NCBI GenBank assembly: GCA_002255575.1 | Contig: NCAT01000010.1 | Coordinates: forward strand, 1 to 64,000 | DNA from: Acidocella sp. 20-57-95 | Lineage (GTDB): Bacteria; Pseudomonadota; Alphaproteobacteria; Acetobacterales; Acetobacteraceae | Reading direction: 5' to 3' | DNA: 64,000 nt | Shown: positions 1-9,217 of the stretch, in pieces | How the letters are laid out: the number at the start of each line of letters is the position of its first letter | Numbering within the stretch: the first letter of the stretch is position 1 | The notes under the pieces: generated by a model | The model's database searches: none | Seen by the model: only the letters and a program-made list of their open reading frames with translations | What the model was told of the DNA's origin: nothing | Translations under genes and position numbers: made by a program

Positions 1-778
1 ACGGGCGCTGGACATGGCGGGCCGGATGACGGTTTGCAATATGAGCATCGAGGCGGGGGCGCGGGCTGGATTGATTGCGCCGGATGATGTGACGTTTGAG
101 TATATCAAAGGCCGCCCGTATGCGCCGAAGGGCGATGATTTTGCAAAGGCCGTGGCATATTGGCGCACGTTGCCGAGCGATGATGGTGCGCATTACGACA
201 AGATTGTGGTGCTGGATGCGGCGAAGATTATTCCGCAGGTGAGTTGGGGCACGAGCCCCGAGGCGGTGCTGCCGATTTCCGGCGTGGTGCCTGATCCGGC
301 GGCGGAGCCTGATGAGGCCAAGCGCGCGCAGATGCAGCGGATGTTGGATTATATGGGTCTGACCGCGGGGCAGAAGCTGGCGGGCACCAAGGTTGATGTG
401 GTGTTTATCGGCTCCTGCACCAATTCCCGCATCGAGGATTTGCGGGCAGCGGCGGCTGTTGCGGCGGGTCGGCATGTGGCTGATGGCGTGCGGGCTTTGG
501 TGGTGCCGGGGTCGGGCCTGGTGAAGAAGCAGGCGGAAGCTGAAGGTTTGGACAAGGTGTTTTTGGAGGCCGGGTTTGAGTGGCGCGAGGCCGGGTGCTC
601 GATGTGTCTGGGGATGAACCCCGATAAACTGACACCGGGGCAGCGTTGCGCCAGTACCTCCAACCGCAATTTTGAAGGCAGGCAGGGGCCGGGGGGGCGC
701 ACGCATTTGCTCTCACCCGCGATGGCGGCAGCGGCGGCGGTGACCGGTGTGCTCACAGATGTACGGGAGTTGGCATAA
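1..778 (+). CDS. leuC: 3-isopropylmalate dehydratase large subunit (C-terminal part)
   Basis: Partial gene: the reading frame is open at the left edge (first full codon at base 2), leaving about the last 258 residues of a protein usually near 470. LeuC forms the [4Fe-4S] half of isopropylmalate isomerase, which converts 2- to 3-isopropylmalate in leucine synthesis. The aconitase-type cluster cysteines are visible in [10 protein letters not shown] and in [10 protein letters not shown], and the substrate-loop stretch [17 protein letters not shown] is intact. Its TAA stop shares one base with the leuD ATG (TAATG), indicating translational coupling in a leuC-leuD-leuB operon. Confidence 0.97.
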   Translation, partial: RALDMAGRMTVCNMSIEAGARAGLIAPDDVTFEYIKGRPYAPKGDDFAKAVAYWRTLPSDDGAHYDKIVVLDAAKIIPQVSWGTSPEAVLPISGVVPDPAAEPDEAKRAQMQRMLDYMGLTAGQKLAGTKVDVVFIGSCTNSRIEDLRAAAAVAAGRHVADGVRALVVPGSGLVKKQAEAEGLDKVFLEAGFEWREAGCSMCLGMNPDKLTPGQRCASTSNRNFEGRQGPGGRTHLLSPAMAAAAAVTGVLTDVRELA

Positions 779-1392
779 TGGATAAATTTAATGTCCTCAC
801 GGGTGTGGCAGCACCTTTGAATATGGCGAATGTCGATACTGACAAGATTATTCCGGCGCGATTTTTGAAAACCATCAAGCGCACCGGGTTGGGCAAGGAT
901 TTATTCTCCAACCTGCGTTATAATGATGATGGTTCGGAGAAGCCGGATTTCGTGCTGAACCAGCCGAAGTACCGCAAGGCCGAGATTTTGTTGGCGGGTG
1001 AGAATTTTGGCTGTGGCTCCTCGCGCGAACATGCGCCGTGGGCGCTGCTGGATTTTGGCATTCGCTGCGTGATCGCACCCAGCTTTGCCGATATTTTTCA
1101 TGGCAATTGCTTCAAGAACGGCATTCTGCCGGTGGTGCTGCCCGCTGATGCTTGCGAGCAGTTGATGGCCGATGCAGAACTTGGCACCAATGCGCGGCTG
1201 ACGGTGGATTTGGAGCGCCAGGTGGTGGTGCGCCCCGATGGTCAGGAAATTCATTTCGAGGTTGATGCATTCCGCAAACATTGTTTGCTGAACGGGCTCG
1301 ATGATATCGGCCTGACACTGGAGCATGTGGCGGCGATTGACACTTATGAGAAAAACGAGCCGGCCTGGATGCCGGTGATTGCGGGAGTTTGA
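778..1392 (+). CDS. leuD: 3-isopropylmalate dehydratase small subunit
   Basis: 204 residues, full length for LeuD. It supplies the swivelling domain of isopropylmalate isomerase and works as a heterodimer with LeuC in the cytoplasm. The N-terminal [14 protein letters not shown] and the [13 protein letters not shown] motif are the family signatures. The ATG overlaps the leuC stop by one base, so the start is well fixed. The gene is followed immediately by leuB. Confidence 0.97.
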   Translation: MDKFNVLTGVAAPLNMANVDTDKIIPARFLKTIKRTGLGKDLFSNLRYNDDGSEKPDFVLNQPKYRKAEILLAGENFGCGSSREHAPWALLDFGIRCVIAPSFADIFHGNCFKNGILPVVLPADACEQLMADAELGTNARLTVDLERQVVVRPDGQEIHFEVDAFRKHCLLNGLDDIGLTLEHVAAIDTYEKNEPAWMPVIAGV

Positions 1393-1396
1393 TTTT

Positions 1397-2506
1397 ATGA
1401 TTGCAAATAAATCGATTTTGATGTTGCCGGGCGATGGGATTGGCCCGGAGGTGATGGCGCAGGCCAAGCGCGTGCTGGGCTGGTTGCAGGATACCAAGCG
1501 CGCCAGTTTTACCATTACCGAAGACCTCGTAGGTGGTGCGGCAGTGGATGTGCATGGCGTGCCAATTACCGATGCAACGATGGCAAAGGCACTCAGCGTT
1601 GATGCGGTGTTTTTTGGCGCGGTCGGCGGTCCGCAATATGACAAGTTGAGCTTTGATATTCGCCCGGAAGCCGCCTTGCTGCGGTTGCGCAAGGAGCTTG
1701 GCGTGTTTGCGAATCTCCGCCCCGCTAAAGTGTTTGATGCGCTGGTGGATTCCAGCTCGCTGAAGCCGGAGCTGGTGCGCGGGCTCGATATCATGATCGT
1801 GCGCGAATGCATCGGCGGCGTGTATTTTGGCGAGCCGCGCGGCATTGAAACATTGCCCGATGGCAGCAAGCGTGGTGTAAACACCGAAGTTTACACCACG
1901 ATGGAAATTGAGCGTGTCGGCCGGGTGGCGTTTGAACTCGCCCGCAAGCGCAACAATATCGTGTGCAGCGTGGAAAAAGCCAATGTGATGGAAAGCGGGC
2001 TGCTGTGGCGCCAGACCATGCAGGCTTTGCGCGATGCCGAATACCCGGATGTCACGCTCAGCCATATGTATGCCGATAATTGCGCGATGCAGCTGGCCAA
2101 AAACCCCAAGCAGTTTGACGTGATCGTCACCGGCAATCTGTTCGGCGATATTTTGTCCGACCTCGCCGCCATGCTCACCGGCTCGCTCGGCATGCTGCCC
2201 TCGGCCACTTTGGGCGCGGTGGATGCCTCCGGCCGCCGCCATGCGTTCTATGAGCCGATCCACGGCTCGGCGCCGGATATTGCCGGTAAAGGGCTGGCGA
2301 ATCCGCTGGCGCAGATTCTCAGCTTGGCTTTGATGCTGCGATACTCGTTCGATATGGATGAGGATGCGGCAGCCATTGAGGCGGCGGTGGAGCGGTTGTT
2401 GGCCACCGGCGGCCGGACGGCGGATATTCCAGCCGAGGGCCGGGCACGGCTGAGCACGGCTGAAATGGGGGATGCTTTGCTAGCAGAACTGGCCAAAGCT
2501 GCCTAA
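1397..2506 (+). CDS. leuB: 3-isopropylmalate dehydrogenase
   Basis: 369 residues from the ATG at 1397, which has GCGGGAG ten bases upstream. A TTG at 1379 would add six residues and overlap leuD, but is less likely. LeuB oxidatively decarboxylates 3-isopropylmalate with NAD+ and a divalent metal. Seen in the sequence: [10 protein letters not shown] at the N-terminus, the substrate loop around [17 protein letters not shown], the metal-binding aspartates in [15 protein letters not shown], and the NAD-binding [18 protein letters not shown]. Last gene of the leuCDB run; no clear intrinsic terminator follows. Confidence 0.97.
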   Translation: MIANKSILMLPGDGIGPEVMAQAKRVLGWLQDTKRASFTITEDLVGGAAVDVHGVPITDATMAKALSVDAVFFGAVGGPQYDKLSFDIRPEAALLRLRKELGVFANLRPAKVFDALVDSSSLKPELVRGLDIMIVRECIGGVYFGEPRGIETLPDGSKRGVNTEVYTTMEIERVGRVAFELARKRNNIVCSVEKANVMESGLLWRQTMQALRDAEYPDVTLSHMYADNCAMQLAKNPKQFDVIVTGNLFGDILSDLAAMLTGSLGMLPSATLGAVDASGRRHAFYEPIHGSAPDIAGKGLANPLAQILSLALMLRYSFDMDEDAAAIEAAVERLLATGGRTADIPAEGRARLSTAEMGDALLAELAKAA

Positions 2507-2567
2507 AATCTGCGATTGGCCGATATGTAAGGCTCGCATATTGCCGTATGATGTCGCTTCGGCTACA

Positions 2568-3080
2568 TCACGCGGCGTGCTGCACCCGTAGCTCAATTGG
2601 ATAGAGCACCAGACTACGAATCTGGGGGTTAGGGGTTCGACTCCCTTCGGGTGCGCCATTTAAAAACACTCTTCGGGTGTTGTTGGGGTAGTTTGGTAGT
2701 TCGCCGAAACTCTCAAAGCCATGGCGTAGGTAAAAATGCAGGGCGTTTGGGTTCATGGTGTCCAACCACAAGCCTGTGCAACGGCGTTTTATGGCTTCAG
2801 CTTCGGCGGTGGCGAGCAGTGTGGCGCCGAGGCCTTGGGCGCGATGTGCTTCTTCAATGAAGAGCATTTCAATGAAGAACCAATTATAATAATTCCGCCC
2901 CCAAACACCGCCTTGCAGCGTGCCGACGCTATCATGCAGCAAAGCCGCGAACGGGCCGGACGTGCCGGGACCAAGGAGCGCTTCATGAAAGCTGGTAAGC
3001 CCTGCCATTAAATAAGCGCGGGCGGCTGGGTCGGGGTCGTTTGAAAGGGTTAGCGTCAGGCCGGGGGGCAGCGCGGTCAT
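2568..3080 (-). CDS. GNAT-family N-acetyltransferase, 3' end antisense to tRNA-Arg
   Basis: 170 residues. GNAT fold: the acetyl-CoA loop is RAQGLGATLL (about 80-90), preceded by the beta4 strand IEMLFIEEAHR and followed by the NPNALHFYLRHGFESFG signature (110-126). Substrate unknown. The ATG directly follows the stop of the upstream deacetylase gene (TGA|ATG), so both are probably co-transcribed. Residues about 142-167 are encoded by the complement of the tRNA-Arg gene, giving a peptide of the type PQIRSLVLYPIELR that recurs in databases wherever a reading frame crosses this tRNA. The natural GNAT domain probably ends near residue 140, so the last 28 residues are likely an extension without function. 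Confidence 0.8.
   Translation of the reverse strand: MTALPPGLTLTLSNDPDPAARAYLMAGLTSFHEALLGPGTSGPFAALLHDSVGTLQGGVWGRNYYNWFFIEMLFIEEAHRAQGLGATLLATAEAEAIKRRCTGLWLDTMNPNALHFYLRHGFESFGELPNYPNNTRRVFLNGAPEGSRTPNPQIRSLVLYPIELRVQHAA
2582..2658 (+). tRNA. tRNA-Arg (anticodon ACG)
   Basis: 77-nt cloverleaf with the acceptor stem GCACCCG/CGGGTGC, discriminator G and encoded CCA at 2656-2658. The anticodon stem-loop CCAGA-CTACGAA-TCTGG gives ACG (read as ICG after A34 deamination). The T-arm holds GGTTCGACTCC. The gene lies head-on inside the 3' end of the minus-strand GNAT reading frame, so the two are antisense over the whole tRNA. Confidence 0.97.
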
Positions 3081-3824
3081 TCAGGCCGGGGTCAGGTCGG
3101 ATAAGCGGATAAAGGTCACGCCAGCATCCTGGAGAGTCGCCAGGCCGATGGCAATCCCGGCGCCGGAGTCACGCTTGGGCTGGTTGATATGGCCGATGAT
3201 AACATCGCCGTCGCGGGCGGCGGCCATGCGGGCGGCGACAATTTTGGCAGGCAGAGACGCACCTTCATCGGCGCTTAAGGAATAGCCGGCGACGCGAAAG
3301 CCGAGCTGTTCGATAAGAGGGATCGCCTCCGGGCTATAGAGGGCGGCAGCACCACGGTACCAGGTAGGGTGTTGGCCGGTGGCAGCGGCGATGGCCTCTG
3401 CCCCGCCGAGCACCTCAGCACGGATGGCTGCGAGCGAACCTGCGGGGGTGAGGCCGTAGATTTTTTCGGTACCCAGCACCGGTGGCAGATGTTGCGCCCC
3501 ATGGTTTTCCAGGGCGAATAAATCCGGGCGGGATTTCAGAAAGGCCAGCCCTTCAGTGTTATGCTGCATCCAGGCCGCCGTGAGGGTGATGGTGGCCGGG
3601 ATGTTGCGGGCGACCAGCATGTCGGCGATGCGGTGGTCAAAATGGCCGGGGCAGGCATCGAGCGTGATAGCGACGGTGCGGGCCGCGCTGGTTTGCGTGA
3701 GGCGCAAGGTGGGTTCCAGCAATACTCCGCCGGAGGCTTGGCGGTGTGCGATGCGCGACAGCGGTAATGTCATGGCGCCACCGCAAAAGGCACGTCGCGA
3801 AAGGGGATGGCAGTAGCTGCACAT
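3081..3824 (-). CDS. Polysaccharide deacetylase-family protein
   Basis: 247 residues from the ATG at 3824; a TTG 18 bases upstream is possible but the GGAAG at about 3836 fits the ATG better. The N-terminus has SRRAFCGG followed by a hydrophobic stretch, which looks like a twin-arginine or general export signal. NodB-homology motifs: motif 1 appears as AITLDACPGHFD, motif 2 as ENHGAQH (metal-binding HxxxH-like), and motif 3 as YRGAA. Members remove N- or O-acetyl groups from cell-wall or extracellular glycans. The DA in place of the usual DD in motif 1 is shared with a known subgroup. Transcribed first, with the GNAT gene following without a gap. Confidence 0.8.
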   Translation of the reverse strand: MCSYCHPLSRRAFCGGAMTLPLSRIAHRQASGGVLLEPTLRLTQTSAARTVAITLDACPGHFDHRIADMLVARNIPATITLTAAWMQHNTEGLAFLKSRPDLFALENHGAQHLPPVLGTEKIYGLTPAGSLAAIRAEVLGGAEAIAAATGQHPTWYRGAAALYSPEAIPLIEQLGFRVAGYSLSADEGASLPAKIVAARMAAARDGDVIIGHINQPKRDSGAGIAIGLATLQDAGVTFIRLSDLTPA

Positions 3825-3892
3825 TGTTTGACGGGCTTCCAATAATTGGCGCTGCTTTGCGGCTGTGGGCGCGCAACGTCAATGGGTTTTTA

Positions 3893-4834
3893 TTAGGCGA
3901 GCCAGGCTACCAAAGCCGATACGGTGAGGAGTGACAGTACGGTAGAGACGAGAATGGCCCGCGAGGTAATGGCGGCTTCGCGGTTGTAGAGTTTGGCCAG
4001 CATGAACGGCCCGGTGCCGATGGGCAGGGCGCTGATGATCACCGCGCTATGCGACCAGAGCGGCGGCATGGTGAAACATTGGAAAGCGATGAGATAGGTG
4101 AGCGCCGGTTGCACCAGTAGTTTTAACGCGACCAACCGGGTGATGAGGGGCGTGTTGTTGGCGGGCTGAGACTGCGCGAGGAACAACCCGATCGTGACCA
4201 GAGCACAGGGCGAGGCGGCGTTACCGAGCAGGGTGGTAAAGCGGAATATGGGTGTGGGAAGCTCCCAGCCGGTGATGCCGTGCAGAACGGCCACGAGCGC
4301 GCCCACCAGCGGCGCCACCAGCAGCGGGTTGCGGGCGAGCGAGGTGCTGACCTTGCGCAGCGTTGTGGAGACGTGCGGCGCCTCGGCGAGGTCGGTTTCG
4401 ATCAGCGCGATGCTGACCGCGAACAGCACGCAGGCAGTGAGGATGGTAGCAATAATGGCAGGGATAAGGGCAGCTTGCCCCAAAGCCGCCAAGCACAGCG
4501 GAATGCCCATAAAGCCGGTATTGGCGTAGGCGGCATTCAGCCCCTCAATGCTGCGGTCCGCCAGCCGGTGATGCGCCTGCCCACCCAACATAAAAGAGAG
4601 CAAAAACGTCAGCATCATGCCACCGGTAAAGGCCACCAGAAAACCAGGGTGGTTAAGGGACGCCACATCTATTTTGGCCATCGCCTGGAACAGCAAGGCC
4701 GGTAACGCGAGCCAGACGACGAACAGGTTGAGCGTTTCAGTGGCGGCGGGGCCGAGCAGGTGACGCCGCGCGCAGAGATAGCCGGTGAGAATCAACGCAA
4801 ACACCGGAAATACGGCGGACAATACAATGGCCAT
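3893..4834 (-). CDS. AEC-family (auxin efflux carrier-like) transporter
   Basis: 313 residues from the ATG at 4834, chosen because AAGGGCGG lies just upstream; the longer reading frame adds 19 charged residues unlike the family. About ten hydrophobic segments in two halves, with the family-typical NTGFMGIPL in the first half and the hydrophobic C-terminal helix. AEC permeases move organic acids such as malate or malonate across the inner membrane; the substrate cannot be read here. Neighbours (deacetylase below, psiE divergent above) do not suggest a role. Confidence 0.85.
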   Translation of the reverse strand: MAIVLSAVFPVFALILTGYLCARRHLLGPAATETLNLFVVWLALPALLFQAMAKIDVASLNHPGFLVAFTGGMMLTFLLSFMLGGQAHHRLADRSIEGLNAAYANTGFMGIPLCLAALGQAALIPAIIATILTACVLFAVSIALIETDLAEAPHVSTTLRKVSTSLARNPLLVAPLVGALVAVLHGITGWELPTPIFRFTTLLGNAASPCALVTIGLFLAQSQPANNTPLITRLVALKLLVQPALTYLIAFQCFTMPPLWSHSAVIISALPIGTGPFMLAKLYNREAAITSRAILVSTVLSLLTVSALVAWLA

Positions 4835-5327
4835 ACCGCCCTTTTCCCTTGGGCGTGGGGTTAGGGCAAGGGGCTGGCGTGAAGCCGCCATGATGCCACC
4901 CGCGCATGGCCTCCTGACTTGGTGACGTGCGAAGTGTGCTGGGTTGCCTGCGTGATGTTGGCGTACGCCTGTTCTGACCAGCCGTGCACCCCCTTGGAAG
5001 ACTTAACATTACCCTTGGCATCAGATTTGGCATGCATGTCAGCGGCGGCGGTAGGGGGCTTGGCGGCAGCCAGGATAAGTGACGCGCGGACCTGATGCCA
5101 GCAAAAATTATGCTAAAGAATTGAAAAATTCTATGGTTCAACCGGGCATCTTTTGCATCCGCGACCAAGCTGTTTCAAACCGCTTGCTGTGGTATGGCGC
5201 GTAAGCATGTTTTATCTAACTTGTGCGGACAGGCCCGGCCAAGCCGCTGGATGTTATGGCGCTAGAAAATGTTTCAGCGTTATGTCGCATTGTGTTAAAT
5301 AACCGAAAAATGGGGGAGACATTCGTA
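4835..5327. other. Intergenic region upstream of the AEC gene and psiE
   Basis: About 490 bases between divergent genes. An open frame on the minus strand (4737-5168) has no family resemblance and low-complexity composition, and I do not regard it as a gene. The AT-rich stretch at 5100-5140 and around 5290-5310 could hold promoters for the two divergent units, but no clean -35/-10 pair or terminator is evident. Confidence 0.4.
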
Positions 5328-5369
5328 ATGTCGGCAAAGACCGAACAAACCAGGTTTGGCAGGCAATGA
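5328..5369 (+). CDS. 13-codon upstream ORF coupled to psiE
   Basis: Encodes MSAKTEQTRFGRQ. It has the strongest ribosome-binding site in the region (GGGGGAG at 5312-5318, nine bases before the ATG), and its TGA overlaps the psiE ATG as ATGA. psiE itself has only a weak GGCAGG upstream. This arrangement suggests that psiE translation depends on ribosomes finishing the short ORF. The peptide resembles no attenuator I know; a regulatory role is inference. Confidence 0.4.
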   Translation: MSAKTEQTRFGRQ

Positions 5370-5842
5370 GCGTACCCGCGCCGGAGCGGCCACATCAGGA
5401 TATCCGCGCCCTGGTCTTCAAGTTGTATGACCGGGCCGTTGAGCTGGTTATTCTTGGTGTGATCCCGCTGATGCTGGTGGCGCTCGGTTTTGCCTTTGTA
5501 GCAGCCGTGCTGAGTACCATCGACATGTTCCAGTCGCTTAACACCGCTAATCCTGATGAGCAGTCGCTCCGCACATTGGTAGAACGCGTACTGGATGTTG
5601 TGATTTTAATCGAACTTTTTAACACCTTCATGGAATATGCGCGCACCCGGCATATTCGGCTGTCTAACCTGCTGGATGTCACGATCGTTTTTGCATTGCG
5701 GGAGATTTTAATTCAGCTTTATGCGCAGGTCTTCGAGCCCGTGAACTTATTGACCTTATGCGTGCTGGTGATTGTGCTGGTGATTGCGCGCAGCATCGCA
5801 AATTCATTTTCACGCGACGCCCGCGGGCGCAAGGCCCCCTGA
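5366..5842 (+). CDS. psiE: Phosphate-starvation-inducible PsiE-family membrane protein
   Basis: 158 residues, the usual size for PsiE. Four hydrophobic helices (about 28-52, 72-95, 105-120, 125-145). Family features are the acidic helix ending VLDVVILIELFNTF and the MEYARTRHIRLSNLLDVTIVFALREIL stretch between helices two and three. PsiE proteins sit in the inner membrane and are induced by phosphate limitation in enterobacteria, but their activity is unknown. No Pho box is evident upstream. Translation probably couples to the short ORF at 5328-5369. Confidence 0.85.
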   Translation: MSVPAPERPHQDIRALVFKLYDRAVELVILGVIPLMLVALGFAFVAAVLSTIDMFQSLNTANPDEQSLRTLVERVLDVVILIELFNTFMEYARTRHIRLSNLLDVTIVFALREILIQLYAQVFEPVNLLTLCVLVIVLVIARSIANSFSRDARGRKAP

Positions 5843-5849
5843 AGGGGGC
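5834..5849 (+). terminator. Possible hairpin at the psiE 3' end
   Basis: GCCCCC-TGAA-GGGGGC can form a six-base-pair G/C stem whose loop contains the psiE TGA stop. There is no T-tract, so this is only a weak candidate terminator or transcript-end stabiliser between the convergent psiE and tonB genes. Confidence 0.3.
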
Positions 5850-5873
5850 ACCTTGCTGTGATCATAGGGCTGA

Positions 5874-6575
5874 TTATGTGCTGCCCGATTCGTGCACCGG
5901 CAGGGTGAAGCTGTGCGGCGCTTGGTCCATGCCGGGCAAAAAGGCAGGCAAGTGAGAGGCGCGTAGCGCATCCATCGCGGCTTCATTCACCGGCTGAATG
6001 AAGCTGCGGGTGACGATGCTGGCAGAGAGTAGTTTACCATCTGGCCCAAGGGTAAATTCCAGAACGCAATCGCCAGATGAGCCGGAATCGATCAGTTCCT
6101 GCGGCACCACCAGATTGGAATCAATAATGGCGCGCACCTGGCCGATATAGCGCGAGATAATGCTTTCCTGCGACACTGGCGATGGTGGCGGGGCCGCTGT
6201 TTCGGGCGCCAAAGGCGCTGGCGGCGACATTATTTGTGGCGGGGGTGGTGGTGCCACGTGATGGATTATTTGGTGTTCCACCGGGTGATGCGGGGCAGGC
6301 GGAGGCGGTGGTGGCGGCTTCGGCACGGGCAGCACGGGCGGTTGTTTCGGGGGTGGTGGCTGCGGCACCGGCGGTGGTGGTTTGGCCGCAACCGGGGCTG
6401 GGGCGGGCGCGAGGATTTTAAGCTGCACAGTTTCAGGTGCCACCACCGGCTGTGGGTGCGAGATGTAAATAATTGACGTTATGCCGATGATCTCGATGAC
6501 CGCGGCGATGAAAAGGGCACGCCCGAACCGGTTTGGTTCGGGCGCGTTCAGACCTGACTCGTGGGTAAAAGCCAT
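5874..6575 (-). CDS. tonB: TonB-family energy transducer
   Basis: 233 residues. A short cytoplasmic N-terminus, one membrane helix (about 19-39), then a long proline-rich spacer (about 50-135, runs such as PPPPPPP with PK/PV repeats) and a C-terminal TonB domain (about 140-230) containing SGDCVLEFTLGPDGKLLSA. TonB transmits the proton-motive force from ExbB/ExbD to outer-membrane receptors. The gene begins two bases after the stop of the TonB-dependent receptor, so this transducer is probably dedicated to that receptor. No exbB/exbD lie nearby. Confidence 0.9.
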   Translation of the reverse strand: MAFTHESGLNAPEPNRFGRALFIAAVIEIIGITSIIYISHPQPVVAPETVQLKILAPAPAPVAAKPPPPVPQPPPPKQPPVLPVPKPPPPPPPAPHHPVEHQIIHHVAPPPPPQIMSPPAPLAPETAAPPPSPVSQESIISRYIGQVRAIIDSNLVVPQELIDSGSSGDCVLEFTLGPDGKLLSASIVTRSFIQPVNEAAMDALRASHLPAFLPGMDQAPHSFTLPVHESGST

Positions 6576-6577
6576 TA

Positions 6578-8788
6578 TTAGAATTTAGCGGTCACACTAC
6601 CGTAAACACCCACAGGTGCGCCGATAATGCCTTCTTTGTAGTTGTTGCCGAGACTGTTCTGATTGATGTCAGACGCTGCATAGTAATGCACGTTGAACAG
6701 ATTATCGACGTTAAGTGTAAATTTCAGCGCTTTCACGATCCCGAGTTTTACGGGCACAGTGTCAGACATGGTCAGGTTGGTCAGGAAGTAGCCACCCTGG
6801 GTGTATGGGCTGGAGACATTGGAGTTGGCGAAGTTCAAGAAGGTGCGGCCGATATAATGTGTGTCCACACCGAAGAAATACTGACCATTCGTCCAGGAGC
6901 CGCCAACCGATATCAGGTAGTTCGGCACGTTGCCGAGGGCTTGGCCTTTGACCACGCTTGAGCCTGATACTTGGTCGGTGAAGGCGGAAGAATAAATGCC
7001 ATGATTATAGGAGGCATTTACATAGCCGCCGAAGTCGCCCGGTATGGCGGCAAAGGGTGATGGAATTGAATCGCCGGCTTGTATTTCAACACCGTCGTAA
7101 GATTCCTTGCCGCCGTTACGGGTGCTTGAGAGACCAGTCGTCGGGTCGGTGAAGGTGTTAAAGATGCTGCTGAAATCCTCGCGATAATAATCGGCACCCA
7201 ACGCAAGGCTGCCGCTGACATAGCGTAAGCCAGCTTCATAATCGGTCACATGCTCCGGATGTCCGGTGACAGGCACGTTGACCGTTTGGCCAGTTACCGC
7301 GTTGGTCTGCAGTTCACTGTTGTAATAGGCCGAGATGTCGGGGAACTTAACATTCTGACCGTACGCCGCGTAAACATCCAAGCCAGTCAGCAATTCGTAG
7401 CTGGCACTCAAGGTTGGCGAGAGATAATGTGAATAATTCGAATCGCTCGCAGCCGCAGCGTAATAATATGCGGCCTGATCGCTATTCTTGGTTTCAGCCC
7501 AGAGATACTTAACACCTGGGATGATTTTCAAACGGTCACCAAGCAGGCTGATTGTATCCTGAATATAGGCCGAACCTTCTGTGCGAAGCATATGTTCGTT
7601 CCAGAAATCATTGCCTGAGCCATTTGCCTGCGGATTAGGAATGACGGGTGAGGTGCTGGAGAAATATTCGCGCGAATGTTCATGGCTGAAGGTGAGGTTG
7701 CTGCCGATCTGGATGGTGTTGTAGGGCAGGTTCCAGGTCAGGCTTGGCTGCACCCCAAACGTGTTGGTGTAATACGCATAGAGATGGTACGGGCGGTGCG
7801 AGCCGTCCGGCAGCGAGTAGATGCCAACGAATTTGGTTGAAAAGGAATTACGGACGTAATCATTTTCCCCAACGAAACCCTTCAAATCCAAGCTGAGTGT
7901 ATCGGTCAACTGTTGCGTAACGCCGCCGATTGCCAAAAAGTTGGTGGAATTATTTTGCTTATAATAGGCCGATGTCGGGAATTGATAGGTACTGCCATAT
8001 TGTTGCAGCAGGTCAACCGGCATGAGCTGGCTCACATCGCCAGCGCTTTGGCTGTAAACAAAAGTCCCATAGATTTTGGTTTTGTTGTTCGGCAACGGTG
8101 CTTCGAACGAATAGAACAGGTTAGAGTTGGCGTTTTTGTCCTGCTGCGTCCAGCCATCGCTGGTATTGCGGTCAAATGAGAAAAGCTGCTTCACACCAGC
8201 AACCAGACCAGTGTTCACTGTTGCATGATAGTCAAACGTATTGAAGCTACCATAGCTGGCGCCAACTTCGCCGTTGAAATTGTCGGTTGGCTTGCGGGAA
8301 TTGAAGTTGATAGTGCCGCCCAGTGAGTTATAGGAGTTGGTGGCAGGGTTGTTGATACCGCGATAGACATCGATCGAGTCGAAGTCATTCTTGGTGATGA
8401 GGGTATTATTGTCATTATCAGCCTGCGCCACGACGCCCGCCGTGAAGGGGTCGTTCAACGGAATGCCGTCATAGGTTTCGGAAAACTCACCGCTCGAAAA
8501 AGCGCGGAACGTGACGCTTTGGTTCACACCGTTCGGGCCGTTATTGGTGACATAAATGGAAGGCTCGCGAGCCAGAATGTCCTGTGCGGTGGTGGCGGGT
8601 GAAGTGTTTTCAATCACCTGCTTACTGATCACGCTTTGGGTGTAAGTGGACTTCAAAGGAATTTTGATCGGCGCTTTGGCGGCAGCTGTCGCTGCGGCGG
8701 CGGATTTGCTGATGCCCTGAATCGGGGTCACTGCGTTGCTATCTTGCTGCGCAAATGCAGTACTTAACAATAAAATATGTTTTTTCAT
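6578..8788 (-). CDS. TonB-dependent outer-membrane receptor
   Basis: 736 residues. A short signal-like N-terminus (MKKHILLLSTAFAQ) is followed by a plug domain with SVISKQVIENTSPATTAQDILAR and RGINNPATNSYNSLGGTINFNSRKP, then a 22-strand barrel rich in aromatic alternation and ending in the outer-membrane signature TAKF. It imports a chelated metal or another large solute using TonB energy. Plug and barrel are typical in size. The barrel contains several DxYAAYGQN-type strands like siderophore receptors, but the ligand cannot be named. First gene of a receptor-tonB pair; an imperfect palindrome lies about 160 bases upstream. Confidence 0.9.
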   Translation of the reverse strand: MKKHILLLSTAFAQQDSNAVTPIQGISKSAAAATAAAKAPIKIPLKSTYTQSVISKQVIENTSPATTAQDILAREPSIYVTNNGPNGVNQSVTFRAFSSGEFSETYDGIPLNDPFTAGVVAQADNDNNTLITKNDFDSIDVYRGINNPATNSYNSLGGTINFNSRKPTDNFNGEVGASYGSFNTFDYHATVNTGLVAGVKQLFSFDRNTSDGWTQQDKNANSNLFYSFEAPLPNNKTKIYGTFVYSQSAGDVSQLMPVDLLQQYGSTYQFPTSAYYKQNNSTNFLAIGGVTQQLTDTLSLDLKGFVGENDYVRNSFSTKFVGIYSLPDGSHRPYHLYAYYTNTFGVQPSLTWNLPYNTIQIGSNLTFSHEHSREYFSSTSPVIPNPQANGSGNDFWNEHMLRTEGSAYIQDTISLLGDRLKIIPGVKYLWAETKNSDQAAYYYAAAASDSNYSHYLSPTLSASYELLTGLDVYAAYGQNVKFPDISAYYNSELQTNAVTGQTVNVPVTGHPEHVTDYEAGLRYVSGSLALGADYYREDFSSIFNTFTDPTTGLSSTRNGGKESYDGVEIQAGDSIPSPFAAIPGDFGGYVNASYNHGIYSSAFTDQVSGSSVVKGQALGNVPNYLISVGGSWTNGQYFFGVDTHYIGRTFLNFANSNVSSPYTQGGYFLTNLTMSDTVPVKLGIVKALKFTLNVDNLFNVHYYAASDINQNSLGNNYKEGIIGAPVGVYGSVTAKF

Positions 8789-8945
8789 GAGAAGCCCCTT
8801 GTTGGAGCACGCTGTTTAGTAACGGTTCATAACAACCATGTGACAGTTTCATGGTATAATCATGAATTATCGCGGGCGGCGTGGGTGATGGAAATCGCGC
8901 GGGTGAGGTATTGTTGATGTTGCATATAAACGATAGCGTAACTAA

Positions 8946-8967
8946 TCATTGTTATATCATAATGAGA
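8946..8967. promoter_or_regulatory. Imperfect palindrome upstream of the TonB receptor
   Basis: TCATTGTTATATCATAATGA matches its own reverse complement at 16 of 20 positions. Its TTAT-ATC-ATAA core resembles the GTTAT(N)ATAAC pattern of alphaproteobacterial Zur/Fur-type operators. It sits in the 430-base AT-rich gap (8789-9217) between the receptor and the CBS gene, which otherwise shows nothing clear. A metal-dependent regulator site is an inference. Confidence 0.3.
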
Positions 8968-9217
8968 TCTAATGACGTATAAAGCTAGCGTTTTGGCGTT
9001 TTTGTGGTGTTGGGCGGCAGTTACGGGTATATAATTTCCGGCGGCGCAACCTTAAATTACAACAAGAAGCATCCGCAACCCTAAGCTTGAGTTATTGGAT
9101 GCTGAATTGTGACGTGTTGATGACATGTAAATTTTGTCATGTGTCGCGGCTTGTGCGTGCGGCGGTTTCTCATACAAAGACAGCGACAATTACGTTTGTT
9201 GGATAAGCGTTATTACC

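Noticed and set aside
901..2263. Two long minus-strand ORFs (327 and 383 codons) antisense to leuD and leuB
   Set aside because: They mirror conserved leu genes, have odd composition and no family resemblance; typical of GC-rich codon bias.
4737..5168. 143-codon minus-strand ORF ahead of the AEC gene
   Set aside because: It overlaps the true AEC start, is proline/serine-rich without similarity, and has no ribosome-binding site.
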